NCBI GenBank assembly: GCA_946902875.1
Contig: OX336348.1
Span: 18,253,741-18,317,740 of the forward strand
Direction: 5' to 3'
DNA: 64,000 bases
From: Nematopogon swammerdamellus
Lineage: Eukaryota; Arthropoda; Insecta; Lepidoptera; Adelidae
Positions 51,898 to 62,109 of this stretch are shown piece after piece. Position 1 is the stretch's first letter. Each line of letters opens with the position of its first letter. The position numbers were made by a program, and so were the translations under genes. A model generated the notes under the pieces. That model ran no database searches and was not told where the DNA came from. It was given only the letters and a program-made list of their open reading frames with translations.

Positions 51898-51938
51898 AAA
51901 GAGTTTGTATTACGTCAGCGACGTAATACAAACTCTTT
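51898..51938. repeat. Perfect 41-bp hairpin
   Basis: aaagagtttgtattacgtc (51898-51916), loop agc, and the exact complement (51920-51938). tagtaag occurs on both sides (51889-51895 and 51942-51948). A 19-bp perfect stem with a 3-base loop suggests a recent inverted duplication by template switching, like the one at 11829-11884. Confidence 0.85.
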
Positions 51939-51949
51939 GGTAGTAAGTC

Positions 51950-52090
51950 ATCATTAACATCATCATCACGATCACAATAATGATAACATCTTTATCATTA
52001 TTTTCAACACTATTAAGGCAATCATCATTGTCAACATCAGAAACATCCTCATTAAGTTCAACACCATCAAGATTAGCACCTTCTAGAGCA
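51950..52090. repeat. Degenerate (ATC)n-rich stretch
   Basis: Frequent atcatc, aacatc and acatca words over about 140 bases. Low complexity; no frame of interest. Confidence 0.5.
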
Positions 52091-52100
52091 TCAATATGTC

Positions 52101-52205
52101 AGCCTCCAACGGTCACGCGGTCACCCATCCAAGCACTGACCGCGCCCAGGTGTGCTTATGATTACGACCGACAGTCGATCGATCGCACCACTGAGCTACC
52201 GAAGT
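52101..52205 (-). repeat. tRNA/5S rRNA chimeric SINE-like fragment
   Basis: On the minus strand a tRNA 5' half with a perfect A box (tagctcagtgg, complement of 52188-52198) is followed by a 5S rRNA 3' half: ctgggcgcggtcagtgcttg and gatgggtgaccgc (about 52105-52150). The 5S part matches the well-conserved helix IV/V region of animal 5S. No 5S 5' half is present. I read a fossil composite SINE. Confidence 0.6.
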
Positions 52206-52289
52206 TGACAAAAAGAGTCTTGGCGCATCATCTCTTTGACGCTTAGACCAATTTGTCTTTTTAAGAGTTTTAAGAGTTTTCATAAATTT

Positions 52290-52540
52290 TTAGGGTTCCG
52301 TACCTCAAAGGAGGAAAAAACGGAACACTTATAGGATCACTTTTGTCCGTCTCTCTGTCTGTCTGTCCGGCTGGCTGATTGTCTGTCTGTCTGTCAAGAC
52401 CTTTTTTATCAGGAACGGGTAGAGGTATCAAGTTTAAATTAATATAAAATACTAAGGTCTACGTTTCCTCAGAGGTGTAAAAAATTTAAGCTTTCAACGG
52501 AAAACTGTGGGTAGTTGCGAAGACCACACTTAAAATTATT
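52290..52540 (+). repeat. Dispersed repeat tail (tagggttccgtacc type)
   Basis: ttagggttccgtacctcaaa, aaacggaac, and (gtct)n at about 52350-52395 follow the pattern of a very common lepidopteran and insect repeat end. No coding sequence. Confidence 0.5.
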
Positions 52541-52599
52541 GCTCTGCTAAATATTAATTTATAACTATTGAAAAAACACTAATTACATTCATTTCTGTA

Positions 52600-52838
52600 T
52601 TGCGTTTAACTTGTATTCCCACACGTGCGAGCAGTACTCCAAGCAAGTATTCCACGAAGAGTGCTCGGATGAGCAGCTGTTCAACGCGATCCCGCCCTTT
52701 CCCTTTCGCCCCCGCACAACGCACACTGGGCAGGGATTGCACCCCTACACGTTGGACTTACCGCGGATGCGTACCAACCGGTTCTGCAAATCTTTCCTCC
52801 ACAGAACTAGTCGCACCTTCGGTAAGACAAGGGCATAA
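52600..52838 (+). pseudogene. LINE ORF2 C-terminal fragment
   Basis: The frame from about 52611 reads CSDEQLFNAIPPFPFRPRTT and HPYTLDLPRMRTNRFCKSFL. The second phrase aligns by eye with the C-terminus of the LINE at 13296-15506 (HPYVVDTQLLKTHRFSKSFL), so it is a relic of a related non-LTR element. Ends at a stop near 52838. Confidence 0.6.
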
Positions 52839-53284
52839 CTTACAAAATTTCGTAAAATGAGTTAAATATGCAAAAGTGCCCTAAAAACACTCTTTTTTCT
52901 GGTGGGACAAAGACTCCTATTAGATTCAGATTATAAGTCGCCAGATGGCAATAGTGTCTTTGTCATTTTGGGTCATTTTAATGAGTTTCTTGGCGCGACA
53001 CAGTCTCATTGGTCAGTTGCGCCATCGCCCCCGCGCGGAGTGTTTCTAAGTTGGAGTGTCAAAGCCTTGAAAGTAAATATGACCTTTTTTAAGATTTCTG
53101 GACGGACAAAGTCACATTTAGCACACTTATGCCTATTTCTTGAGCACATATTTGGAGAGATAAAGCCATTCAAACAGTTGTGACTTTATACTTCCAATAT
53201 TTTTATAATTTTATAGTCTTATAAATAAGATGTGGCTTTGTTATTCCAATACGTTTTATAAAATATACATAAAAACAATGATAT
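52839..53284. other. Spacer, nothing recognised
   Basis: Mixed composition. Contains ggacggacaaagtcac and gggacaaagactcc in near-opposite arrangement at the two ends, a possible worn inverted repeat. No gene. Confidence 0.35.
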
Positions 53285-53396
53285 ACTTCTTAATGATGAT
53301 GAAGTCAGTAAGCAGACCAAAGAAATGTATGAGCCTCAAATTGATGACATCCCAGAATCACCTGGACGGAGGCAAAGGATAAAAGTTCTGAGGTAA
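53285..53396 (+). other. Short unidentified open frame left of composite copy C
   Basis: In one frame the DNA reads LNDDEVSKQTKEMYEPQIDD and then IPESPGRRQRIKVLR to a TAA at about 53394. The amino-acid mix looks protein-like, not like random AT-rich translation, but I recognise no family. It may be the end of an exon or of a transposase. Confidence 0.3.
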
Positions 53397-53404
53397 CAAA
53401 CATT

Positions 53405-53945
53405 AAAAAAATAGGTAAAAAAACTTTTAAGTTAAACGGTTTTAATAAAAAAAAACTAGAAAAAAACAGCTGTACAAAAAACTAGAAAATAATAAGGACA
53501 CAAACCTGGGCCTTCTTAAGATTTTACGTCTGGGTAAGAAATCGTGCAATACTAGCGTGCTGTCTTCTCATGTCGGATGCCAAAGGGCACATTGTGTCGC
53601 TGCGTCAGCGGATTAAGTAATAAATTAAGACTTTTAACAGACTAATATAAAAACGTGGGGCGAATGTTATTTATTACGCATATTATACGCCCCACGTTTT
53701 TATATTAGTCTGTTAAAAGTCTCAATTTATTACTTAATCCGCTGACGCAGCGACACAATGTGCCCTTTGGCATCCGACATGAGAAGACAGCACGCTAGTA
53801 TTGCACGATTTCTTACCCAGACGTAAAATCTTAAGAAGGCCCAGGTTTGTGTCCTTATTATTTTCTAGTTTTTTGTACAGCTGTTTTTTTCTAGTTTTTT
53901 TTTATTAAAACCGTTTAACTTAAAAGTTTTTTTACCTATTTTTTT
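53405..53945. mobile_element. Foldback palindrome, copy C (complete)
   Basis: Arms 53405-53662 and 53688-53945 (258 bp each) are near-perfect complements around a 25-base centre. It differs from copy B by a few bases in both arms (for example gattaag for gaataag, matched by cttaatc in the other arm). Matched changes in both arms imply gene conversion or copying of one arm from the other. Confidence 0.95.
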
Positions 53946-53979
53946 ATTTACTCGTTTTTAGTTTGATTTTTGGCTCGTA

Positions 53980-54365
53980 TCATTCATTACGCAAACTCCT
54001 CATCCTTTCCAACTCTCTCATTGCATCTTTGTTACTCGGTTTCTTACCTGTCAATTTCTCACAATCAAGCTTCTCAATACATGGCCCTTCTAAAGACTTT
54101 ACGCGACTCAATGCAACATACGCTTGACCCTCCTCAAATAGTCTGGAGCCCAAATATACGACAGCATGGTCAACAGTACTGCCCTGCATTTTATGGACAG
54201 TGGAGGCCCATGAAAAAATTATCGGTAACATCCGGCTCTCAGCTGTTGCATAATTAAACTTTGCTGGAAACTGTATGGTTTTAGGATGGATAAGGTGTCC
54301 GCCGTCCCTTTCAAAATCAATTTGAACAGATGGTATGTCTGTTTCATACATTTGCGTTCGACAAG
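53980..54365 (-). pseudogene. Pif1-type helicase C-terminal remnant, copy C (longest tail)
   Basis: [15 protein letters not shown] and [15 protein letters not shown], then the frame continues through [19 protein letters not shown] to a stop at 53980. This copy lacks the early stop of A and B, so it is nearer to the ancestral element. The whole open frame (53980-54447) starts inside the first 130-bp unit. Confidence 0.78.
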
Positions 54366-55785
54366 TATGGGACGCTCGTCCAAACAAACCCAATGAGCCC
54401 AAACTCGAGGGGGTTACTAGTAACGGTTGAAGAGTTCCACTGTACACCTCCTGACTCCATCATCAGACCCTCGTCACCAAGTGTGTTGGTAGAAGTATGC
54501 GACACTCGTCCAAGCCAACCATATGAGCCCAAACTCGAGGGGGTTACTAGTAATGGTTGAAGAGTTCCACTGTCACCTCCTGACTCCATCATCAGACCCT
54601 CGTCACCAAGTGTATTGGTAGAAGTATGGGGCACTCGTTCAAACAAACTAAATGAGCCCAAACTCGAGGGGGTTACTAGTAAAGGTTAAAGAGTTCCACT
54701 GTACACCTCCTGACTCCATCATCAGACCCTCGTCACCAAGTGTATTGGTAGAAGTATGGGACACTCGTCCAGACCAACCAAATGAGCCCAAATTCGAGGG
54801 GGTTACTAGTAACGGTTCAAGAGTTCCACTGTACACCTCCTGACTCCATCATCAGACCCTCGTCACCAAGTGTATTGGTAGAAGTATAGGACACTCGTCC
54901 AAACCAACCATATGAGCCCAAACTCGAGGGGGTTAATAGTAACGGTTGAAGAGTTCCACTGTACACCTCCTGACTCCATCATCAGACCCTCGTCACCAAG
55001 TGTATTGGTAGAAGTATGGGACACTCGTCCAAACCAACCAAATGAGCCCAAACTCGAGGGGGTTACTATTAACGGTTGAAGAGTTCCACTGTACACCTCC
55101 TGACTCCATCATCAGACCCTCGTCACCAAGTGTATTGGTAGAAATATGGGACACTCGTCCAGACCAACCATATGAGCCCAAACTCGAGGGGGTACTAGTA
55201 AACGATTGAAGAGTTCCACTGTACACCTCCTGACTCCATCATCAGACCCTCGTCACTAAGTGTATTGGTAGAAGTATGGAACACTCGTCCAAACTAACCA
55301 AATGAGCCCAAACTCGAGGGGGTTACTAGTAACGGTTGAAGAGTTCCACTGTCCACCTCCTGACTCCATCATCAGACCCTCGTCACCAAGTGTATTGGTA
55401 GAAGTATAGGACACTCGTCCAAACAAACCATTGAGCCCAAACTCGAGGGGGTTACTAGTAACGGTTGAAGAGTTCCACTGTACACCTCCTGACTCCATCA
55501 TCAGACCCTCGTCACCAAGTGTATTGGTAGAAGTATGGGACACTCGTCCAAACCAAGCAAATGAGCCCAAACTCGAGGGGGTTACTAGTAACAGTTGAAG
55601 AGTTCCACTGTACACCTCCTGCCTCCATCATCAGAACCTCGTCACCAAGTGTACTGGTAGAAGTATGGGACACTCGTCCAAACTAACCAAATGAGCCCAA
55701 ACTCGAGGGTGGTTACTAGTAACGGTTGAAGAGTTCCACTGTCCACCTCCTGACTCCATCATCAGACCCTCGTTACCAAGTTGAA
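54366..55785. repeat. 130-bp tandem array C (about 11 units)
   Basis: Same monomer as arrays A and B. One unit lost a base near 54573 (ctgtcacctcc), another near 55192 (gggggtactagtaaacg). No four-unit higher-order block as in array A. Confidence 0.95.
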
Positions 55786-55944
55786 ATTATCATAACATTG
55801 TATTGTCACGAGAACTCAATGTGTGTGCAAAGTTTCATAAAAATCGGTTCAGTAGAAGTAGTTGAAAAAGTTGTCGCAAGATTTGAAACAAAGATAGTAA
55901 CAAACAAACAAATATACGGAGTCAAGCTAAATAAAACCGTTTAA
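55786..55944 (+). repeat. Right-end tail of composite copy C
   Basis: Near identical to 5346-5543, ending taaaaccgtttaa (55932-55944), the complement of ttaaacggtttta in the left arm of the palindrome. This gives the composite short terminal inverted repeats of 13 bp and a total length of about 2.5 kb in copy C. Confidence 0.8.
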
Positions 55945-56560
55945 AAATAAAAATATAGTCGAATTGAGAACCTCCTCCTTTTTTTGAACTCTGTTAAAAA
56001 TAGGCCGTGCTGGTAATAGAAAACGAATTAAAGATATTGTATTAAACGTGTTGTATACTGAAAAGTTACAACTTCCAAACCGGAAAAAAATTCGTCAACT
56101 GATTGCCTCAAACATACTTCCCAAATTCTATGATTAGTTTTATAATACCATCTTTTAATTATAATATTTAAACATTGTGGAACTAAGGTCCCTAACATTT
56201 TAGATTATAGTTAATTTTTTCTAGTATTTATCTGTAAGCGGGGGTGTAGGTCAGGGGCGAACGGGTTGTCTTCACATGCGTGAAGTTACAGATACCCCTT
56301 CAGGTTACCTCCAAAAGTGATAAACCTCGTGTTATGTCATCTTTTGTGTTAAGTGATTATTGATTTTTTTTTAAGAAAGCATATAGTTGCTTTCATTTTG
56401 GTTTCTTGCTTAGAGTTTTCATTTTATTTTGTTTTTCGTATAAAGAAACTGCAAAATGAAAAAAATTGTTTTCAAAAAAATATCTATGAAGATTGTTTGT
56501 TGATTCTATATTTTGTTCAACTTAACTATTCCATATCCAATCTTCTTAATATATATAATT
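55945..56560 (+). other. Spacer with a short unidentified open frame
   Basis: tagtcgaattgagaacctcc (55958) is a phrase typical of dispersed lepidopteran repeats. At about 55998-56136 a frame reads RAGNRKRIKDIVLNVLY and LQLPNRKKIRQLIASN, ending at TAG. It is basic and protein-like but not recognised. Together with the frame at 53285-53396 it may be one gene fragment split by composite C. Confidence 0.3.
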
Positions 56561-57775
56561 CTTCTGTACGTGTGTTTGTCACCCTACTCCTCCTAAACGG
56601 CTGGACCGATTTGGATGAAATTTTGTGTGAATATTTGAGTGGGTACCTGGATGGTTTGAAAATACAGTTGGACCCGGAAGATGGCGTCGTTATCGCGTTT
56701 TCATGAAAAAACGGATTTGCTGACCAATTGACAACATGTACAGGCTGAAAATGTTTTTCGATTTAACTTGACATTTGACATATACATGCGAGTCACTTCA
56801 AAAAAAAAATTATTTGTAGAGGGATGACCCTGCGATTCCGTGGGACAAATGGTTTTATTCGAATAGGGTGACCATACGATTCCTTACCTAATATGGGGCA
56901 AAAAATTAAATTAGTACGTGTGTACGTAACCTTACTCCTCCTAAACGGCTGGACCGATTTGGATGAAATTTTGTGTGAATATTTGAGTGGGTCCCTGGAT
57001 GGTTTCAAAATACAGTTGGACCCGGTAGATGGCGTCGTTATCGCGTTTTCATGAAAAAACGGATTTGCTGAACAATTGACAACGTGTACAGGCTGAAAAT
57101 GTTTTTCGATTTAACTTGAAATTTGACATATACATGCGCGTCACTTCAAAAAAAAAATTAATTTGTAGAGGGGTGACCCTGCGATTCCTCATGTGGGAGT
57201 GGGACAAATGGTTTTATTCGAATAGGTTGACCATACCATTCCTTACCTAATATGGGGCAAAAAATTAAATTAGTACCTACGTGTGTACGTAACCTTACTC
57301 CTCCTAAACGGCTGGACCGATTTGGATGAAATTTTGTGTGAATATTTGAGTGGATCCCTGGATGATTTGAAAATATAGTTGGACCCAGTAGATGGCGCCG
57401 TTATCGCGTTTTCATGAAAAAACGGATTTGCTGAACAATTGACATGTAGGTACAGGCTGAAAATGTTTTTCGATTTAACTTGACATTTGACATATACATG
57501 CGCATCACTTAAAAAAAATTATATTAGAGGGGTGACCCTGCGATTCCTCATGTGGGACAAATGGTTTTATTCGAATAGGGTGACCATACGATTCCTTACC
57601 TAATATGGGAAAAAAAATTAAATTAGTACTTGTGTACGTAACCTTACTCCTCCTAAACGGCTGGACCGATTTGGATGAAATTTTGTGTGAATATTTGAGT
57701 GGGTCCCTGGATAGTTTGAAAATACAATTGGATCCGGTAGATGGCGTCGTTATCGCATTCCCAAATTTTTTTATT
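56561..57775 (+). repeat. About 350-bp tandem array (four units)
   Basis: ctaaacggctggaccgattt recurs at 56593, 56941, 57304 and 57653 (spacing 348, 363, 349). Each unit continues tggatgaaattttgtgtgaa, gatggcgtcgttatcgcg and gggtgaccatacgattcc. A single further copy of the core is at about 60940-61070. Wording is that of a widespread lepidopteran repeat. Confidence 0.9.
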
Positions 57776-58410
57776 CGAATAGGGTGACCATACGATTCCT
57801 TACCTAACGTAGGACAAAAACAAATATTACAGGGGTGACCATGCGATTCCTCATGTGGGACAAATGGTTTTATTTTAATAGGGTGACCGTACGATTCCTT
57901 CACTAATGTGGGACAAAAAAAAATTTGTAGAGGTGTGACCAAGCTATTGCCAAATGGTTTTATTTTAATAGGGTGACCATACGATTCCTTACCTAACGTA
58001 GGACAAAAAAAATATTACAGGGTTGACCATGCGCTTCCTGATGTGGGACAAATGGTCATATTTTAATAGGGTGACCATGAGATTCCATTCTTTACCTAAT
58101 GTGGGACAAAACAAATTATGTTAGTAGAGGGGTGAACATGCGATTCCCAAATCGTTTTATTTGAATAGGGTGACCATAGGATTTCTTCCCTAATGTGGGA
58201 CAAAAACAATTAAATTAGTAGAGGGGTGACCATGCGATTCCTTATGTGGGAAAAATGGTTTTATTTTAATAGGGTTACCATACGATTCCTTCACTAATGT
58301 GGGACAAAATAAAATATTTTAGTAGAGGGGTACCCGAGCTATTCTCAAATGGTTTTATTTTAATAAGGTGACCATACGAATTCCTACCTAATGTGGGACA
58401 GATGATTATT
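57776..58410 (+). repeat. About 97-bp tandem array derived from the 350-bp unit
   Basis: agggtgaccatacgattcc with minor changes occurs about every 92-104 bases (near 57780, 57878, 57970, 58069, 58168, 58272, 58366), alternating with ggggtgaccatgcgattcc. The monomer is the end part of the 350-bp unit, so one portion expanded by itself. Confidence 0.85.
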
Positions 58411-58416
58411 TAAATA

Positions 58417-58530
58417 GCGGGAGAGAAAAGGAGGGGTTGAGAGAGGGGCGAGGGAGAGGGAGAGGGGAGTGATAGGGGGAGAGGATAGAGTGAGGGAAGA
58501 GAGAGCGAGAGATATAGAGATACCTGTGTT
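58417..58530 (+). repeat. Polypurine (GAGA/GGGA) tract
   Basis: About 110 bases almost entirely A and G on the plus strand (gggagagaaaaggagggg, gagggagagggagagg). Such tracts can form triplex DNA and bind GAGA-type factors. No gene next to it. Confidence 0.85.
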
Positions 58531-58711
58531 TACCTGAACGCAGCTCACCATTCGGACTCGCTTTAAGTGACTTACTTCTTTACCTTTCAGGCCCAATAAT
58601 TTTTTTCTAAATTAAAGTTTTTTTTGTCACGGCGTTGGGAAATGCATTATAAAAGACTTGTGTAAAAATTTGTAAAATAAATCCAAAACACCCCCAGAGT
58701 CAGGAATTACC

Positions 58712-60350
58712 CCTGCACGATCGTGACGTTTGGGCTTCAACTTTACCAGTTCACGACCGTGACGATGTTGGGTTTTTTATTTATTTATTTCAAAGGTGCT
58801 TGTAAGTAAGATAAAGCAGCAATTTAGAAAAAAGAGCATTATAAGGGTGAAGAGCCCCTCGACCGGGGGACCACCCAGCCTCCCGAGTCCCGACTGGCGC
58901 ACCGTCAAAGGCGGGCTTCACGTACGTTGGCGTTGACTACTTCGGGCCCGTGGAGATCACGGTGGGCCGGCGCCACGAGCGACGATACGTGGCGCTGTTC
59001 ACGTGCCTCACCGTGAGAGCTCTCCACCTCGAGATTGCCGCTTCACTGAGCACCGAATCGGCCATCTCGGCCCTCCATCGATTCATCGCGCGGAGGGGGT
59101 GCCCGAAGCAGATGACAAGCGACAACGGAACCAACTTCAGAGGCGCCGACGTGGGGCTGCGAGGGGCCCTCGCAGCGATGAAGAAAGCCGCTGCGAACAG
59201 AGCCATTTAATGTAGCTTCATTCCCTCTGTGGCGCCATTCATGGGCGGCGCCTGGGAGCGCCTAGTCCGCTTCACGAAGGAGGCGCTGCGGGTCACCCTG
59301 GACAAAGCGATACCCGCAGGAGGAGACCCTGGCCACGCTGCTCGCCGAAGCAGAAAACACAGTAAACTCTCGGCCCCTGATGCACGCCAGCGTCTCGCCG
59401 GACGACCCAAAAGCCCTGACGCCGATCCATATACTGCTCGGCACAGGGAGCCATTTGCCGCCGCCTGGATAATTCACCGCCGACGACGAGGACGCCAAGG
59501 CGCTCGTCTGGAGGAGATCGCAGTGACTGGTGGACGAGTTCTGGCGCCGGTGGGTACGAGAGTACCTACCCCTACTCCAACACCGGCGGGAGCCTCACGG
59601 AAGCGGTCGGGGACGTAGTCCTGGTCGCTGACCCTAGCCTGCCGCGGAACACCTGGCCGCGAGGCAGGGTGGAGGCCATCCACCCAGGGCGAGACGACGT
59701 GGTACGCTTCGTGGACGTCCTCACGGGAGGCAAGCTGCTGCGCCGGCCGACCAAGAAGATCGTCGTCCTGCCGACTTCGAAGATCGCCGAGGGAGCGAAC
59801 GGCGGGAGAATGTTGAGGACAATAGCCAGCTCGAGCAGCAGCGACCGGCGGACGGGCACGACGCGCGCGTCTCTCCATTAGAATAGTTTAGAGTAGGGAC
59901 TAGGCAAGCGGCCGGCGCAGGCGTCGTCGTAAGGGCTGGGACGAGCACGTGGCAGGTAGTCATGATCTTATTGATTAAATGGTATAATGGTAATTCTTCA
60001 TCATCGTCGAGGCCTTCTATCTCTTGCCGTTGCCATCTCCAAGCAGTTGTAAGACTAAGTCGTTTGTAAACTCCGACCCCACCAAAAATAAAAAAAATAT
60101 TAACAAATAAAATCAACAAACGATAGTCAATACCTAAAACTGAATTTTTTATTTTGTGTGTTCTCAATTGTAGATTTTAGGTCTGAGTAATTCGTTCCCC
60201 TAATTGTAATAACTTAAAAATGTGATAAATTAACGATATTTTTTCAAATTATTGTTTTTTTCTTTCTAACAATCACTTTTCAAGTCAAAACCCAACAGTC
60301 ATGGTCGTGCACTGGTAAAGTTGAAGCCCAAACTTCACGATCGTGACTAT
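58712..60350. repeat. Inverted repeat enclosing a Bel/Pao fragment
   Basis: 58712-58777 (cacgatcgtgacgtttgggc, ttcaactttaccagttcacg) and 60286-60350 are reverse complements with a few mismatches, 1.5 kb apart. The palindromic word cacgatcgtg is at the outer end of each arm. The enclosed DNA is far more GC-rich than the outside. Either a transposon end pair or two copies of a short repeat. Confidence 0.75.
58856..59790 (+). pseudogene. GC-rich Bel/Pao integrase fragment
   Basis: Frame 1 at 58856-59208: FTYVGVDYFGPVEITVGRR, LTVRALHLEIAASLS, MTSDNGTNFRG (both Asp of the triad), ending at TAA. The next part (APFMGGAWERLVRFTKEAL, with the triad Glu) is in another frame, and the C-terminus (VVRFVDVLTGGKLLRRPTKK) in a third. 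It is from a different Bel/Pao family than 37-49 kb: GC content is much higher and codons end mostly in G or C. No LTRs seen. Confidence 0.8.
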
Positions 60351-60895
60351 TTGGTTTCAAGGTTCTATTTTGTTTGACAAATCGTATGTGTTCACAGTAA
60401 AAACATGTTAATAGGTGAGTCGTGTTTACGGCTACGAAATAACAACAACAACTTGATGTTTCAATTCATATTTGTACTTCCGAGCACCGCCTTCGTCGAC
60501 GAAAAACGCCGCCATCTTTGTTGCATTACTGACGCCAACTGACCGGTAAACCGCGCGAAACTTAGTATCTACTAGAACGCATAGTTCATGCACGATCGTT
60601 GCGCGCCGGTCTCGCTCTACAAAAGTAATTTGGGTGGGCGTGGGAATTTCTAAAGTAAATGAGCACGATCGTGTTTGACGGGCCTGTAAGGGCAAGCAAC
60701 ATTGCATCTATTACCTGTACGAAGGTCGGCTTTGTCATTTTAGAATTTCACGCGAGCGAAGCCGCGGGGAAAAGCTCAAAATATAGCTAGCTGACCCTGC
60801 GGACTTCGTACCGCCTTTGTTACACTATAACCTTATTCCGATTATTACATAAATTTTACTAATAAAAAACTCATAACCCTTCCTTTTTTGGCTTC
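59880..60895. other. Spacer with repeated CACGATCGTG words
   Basis: AT-rich after 59950. gcacgatcgt also occurs at 60592 and gcacgatcgtg at 60662, outside the inverted repeat. Around 60740 the phrase gcgagcgaagccgcgggg is a common lepidopteran repeat end. No gene. Confidence 0.45.
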
Positions 60896-61075
60896 GCCCT
60901 AGTCGGGTAAAAATTACCCAAATCGGTTCATCACTTCAGAACGGCTGGACCGATTTGGATGAAATTTTGTGTGTATATTTGAGTGGGTCCCCGGATGGTT
61001 TGAATACACAATTGGACCCGGTAGATGGCGTGATGAGTCCACGCGGACGAAGTCGCGGGCAAAGCTAGTTTTCTA
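60896..61075 (+). repeat. Single dispersed copy of the 350-bp repeat core
   Basis: aacggctggaccgatttgga, gagtgggtcc and cccggtagatggcg match the array at 56.6-57.8 kb; it ends gcggacgaagtcgcgggcaa, then agctag, the typical end of this repeat class. Confidence 0.7.
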
Positions 61076-62109
61076 TAAAAAACGTACTTATAAAATTGTT
61101 AAAACTGACTTAATCATTATAGGCAAAGATTTGTACAACGTTGATGTTGTCGCTAATTTTAGAATATTTTTCAGTGAAATTCCAAAGAGTTTTGCTAAAG
61201 ATTTATAAATGTATTCAACATAAGTTTCTAAAGAAAACTTTAAATTATAAGATAAAACTTGTTTTTTGCAAAAAATAAACTTGTTTTTATTTGTACATTT
61301 ATGTACACCTTTGTTTAAAAAAAATATTATAAAAATTTATAAAAAAAATATTTACCACCTGTAATGTACCTGGTCCTATTCACAAAAGTATGGGGCTTAT
61401 TTCATGCAAAGAAGAATTATTTCAAAGCAATATAAGCAGAAGAATACGATATTGAATGCAAAAAAAACTTTAAATGGCTCTCCTATAAAATCACAAAAAG
61501 TACAGTTGTGCCCTTGTATTACCGAAGGTGCGTAGTGAACTCTGGAACGCTCTCCCTGCCTACATATTTCCCCCGGTCTCGGGTCCTTCAAGAGAGGTGT
61601 GACCTGTCAGGCCGGCGGCATGGCCTTCGCAAATCCCGCATATGACTAATGTCTGCATTTTTGCTGGCGTCTGGCAGCCTGCACTTTATAATATGTACGA
61701 AAGGGGCAGGGATAGTACAGAAGATGTGCAGCTTCGACCATATAAAACTATAGACGCATCATCAGGCCAAAACTCCTAAGAAATGTGCGAGCCTCCTGCT
61801 GCTAGGGTTGCTACAACGCGATTTGAATTTTCCATCATTCGAGTATTTCTTTATTATTTTATCACGGTTGAAATTATCTTTTAAGTATAACTATAATAAA
61901 CACATCACTGTAAATCGCTCTGACATCAAAGCAATAAAGAAAATGCCTCCAATATACAATTATTTTCCAAACACAACTCACGAAAATTAACAAATTAGAT
62001 AATGAAATGTAATAAATGTAGTAATAACAGATAATGAAATGTAACTAAAATGATTTTAGACTCAAATATTATAATAGAAATTTTTTTTGGTATAGGTTAT
62101 TTATAATGA
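61076..62109. other. AT-rich spacer with a worn LINE piece
   Basis: Near 61530-61640 the words gaactctggaacgctctccc and tgcctacatatttcccccgg give a translation of the LWNALP-type found at LINE C-termini, but stops and frame changes follow. The rest is AT-rich. Nothing else recognised. Confidence 0.4.
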
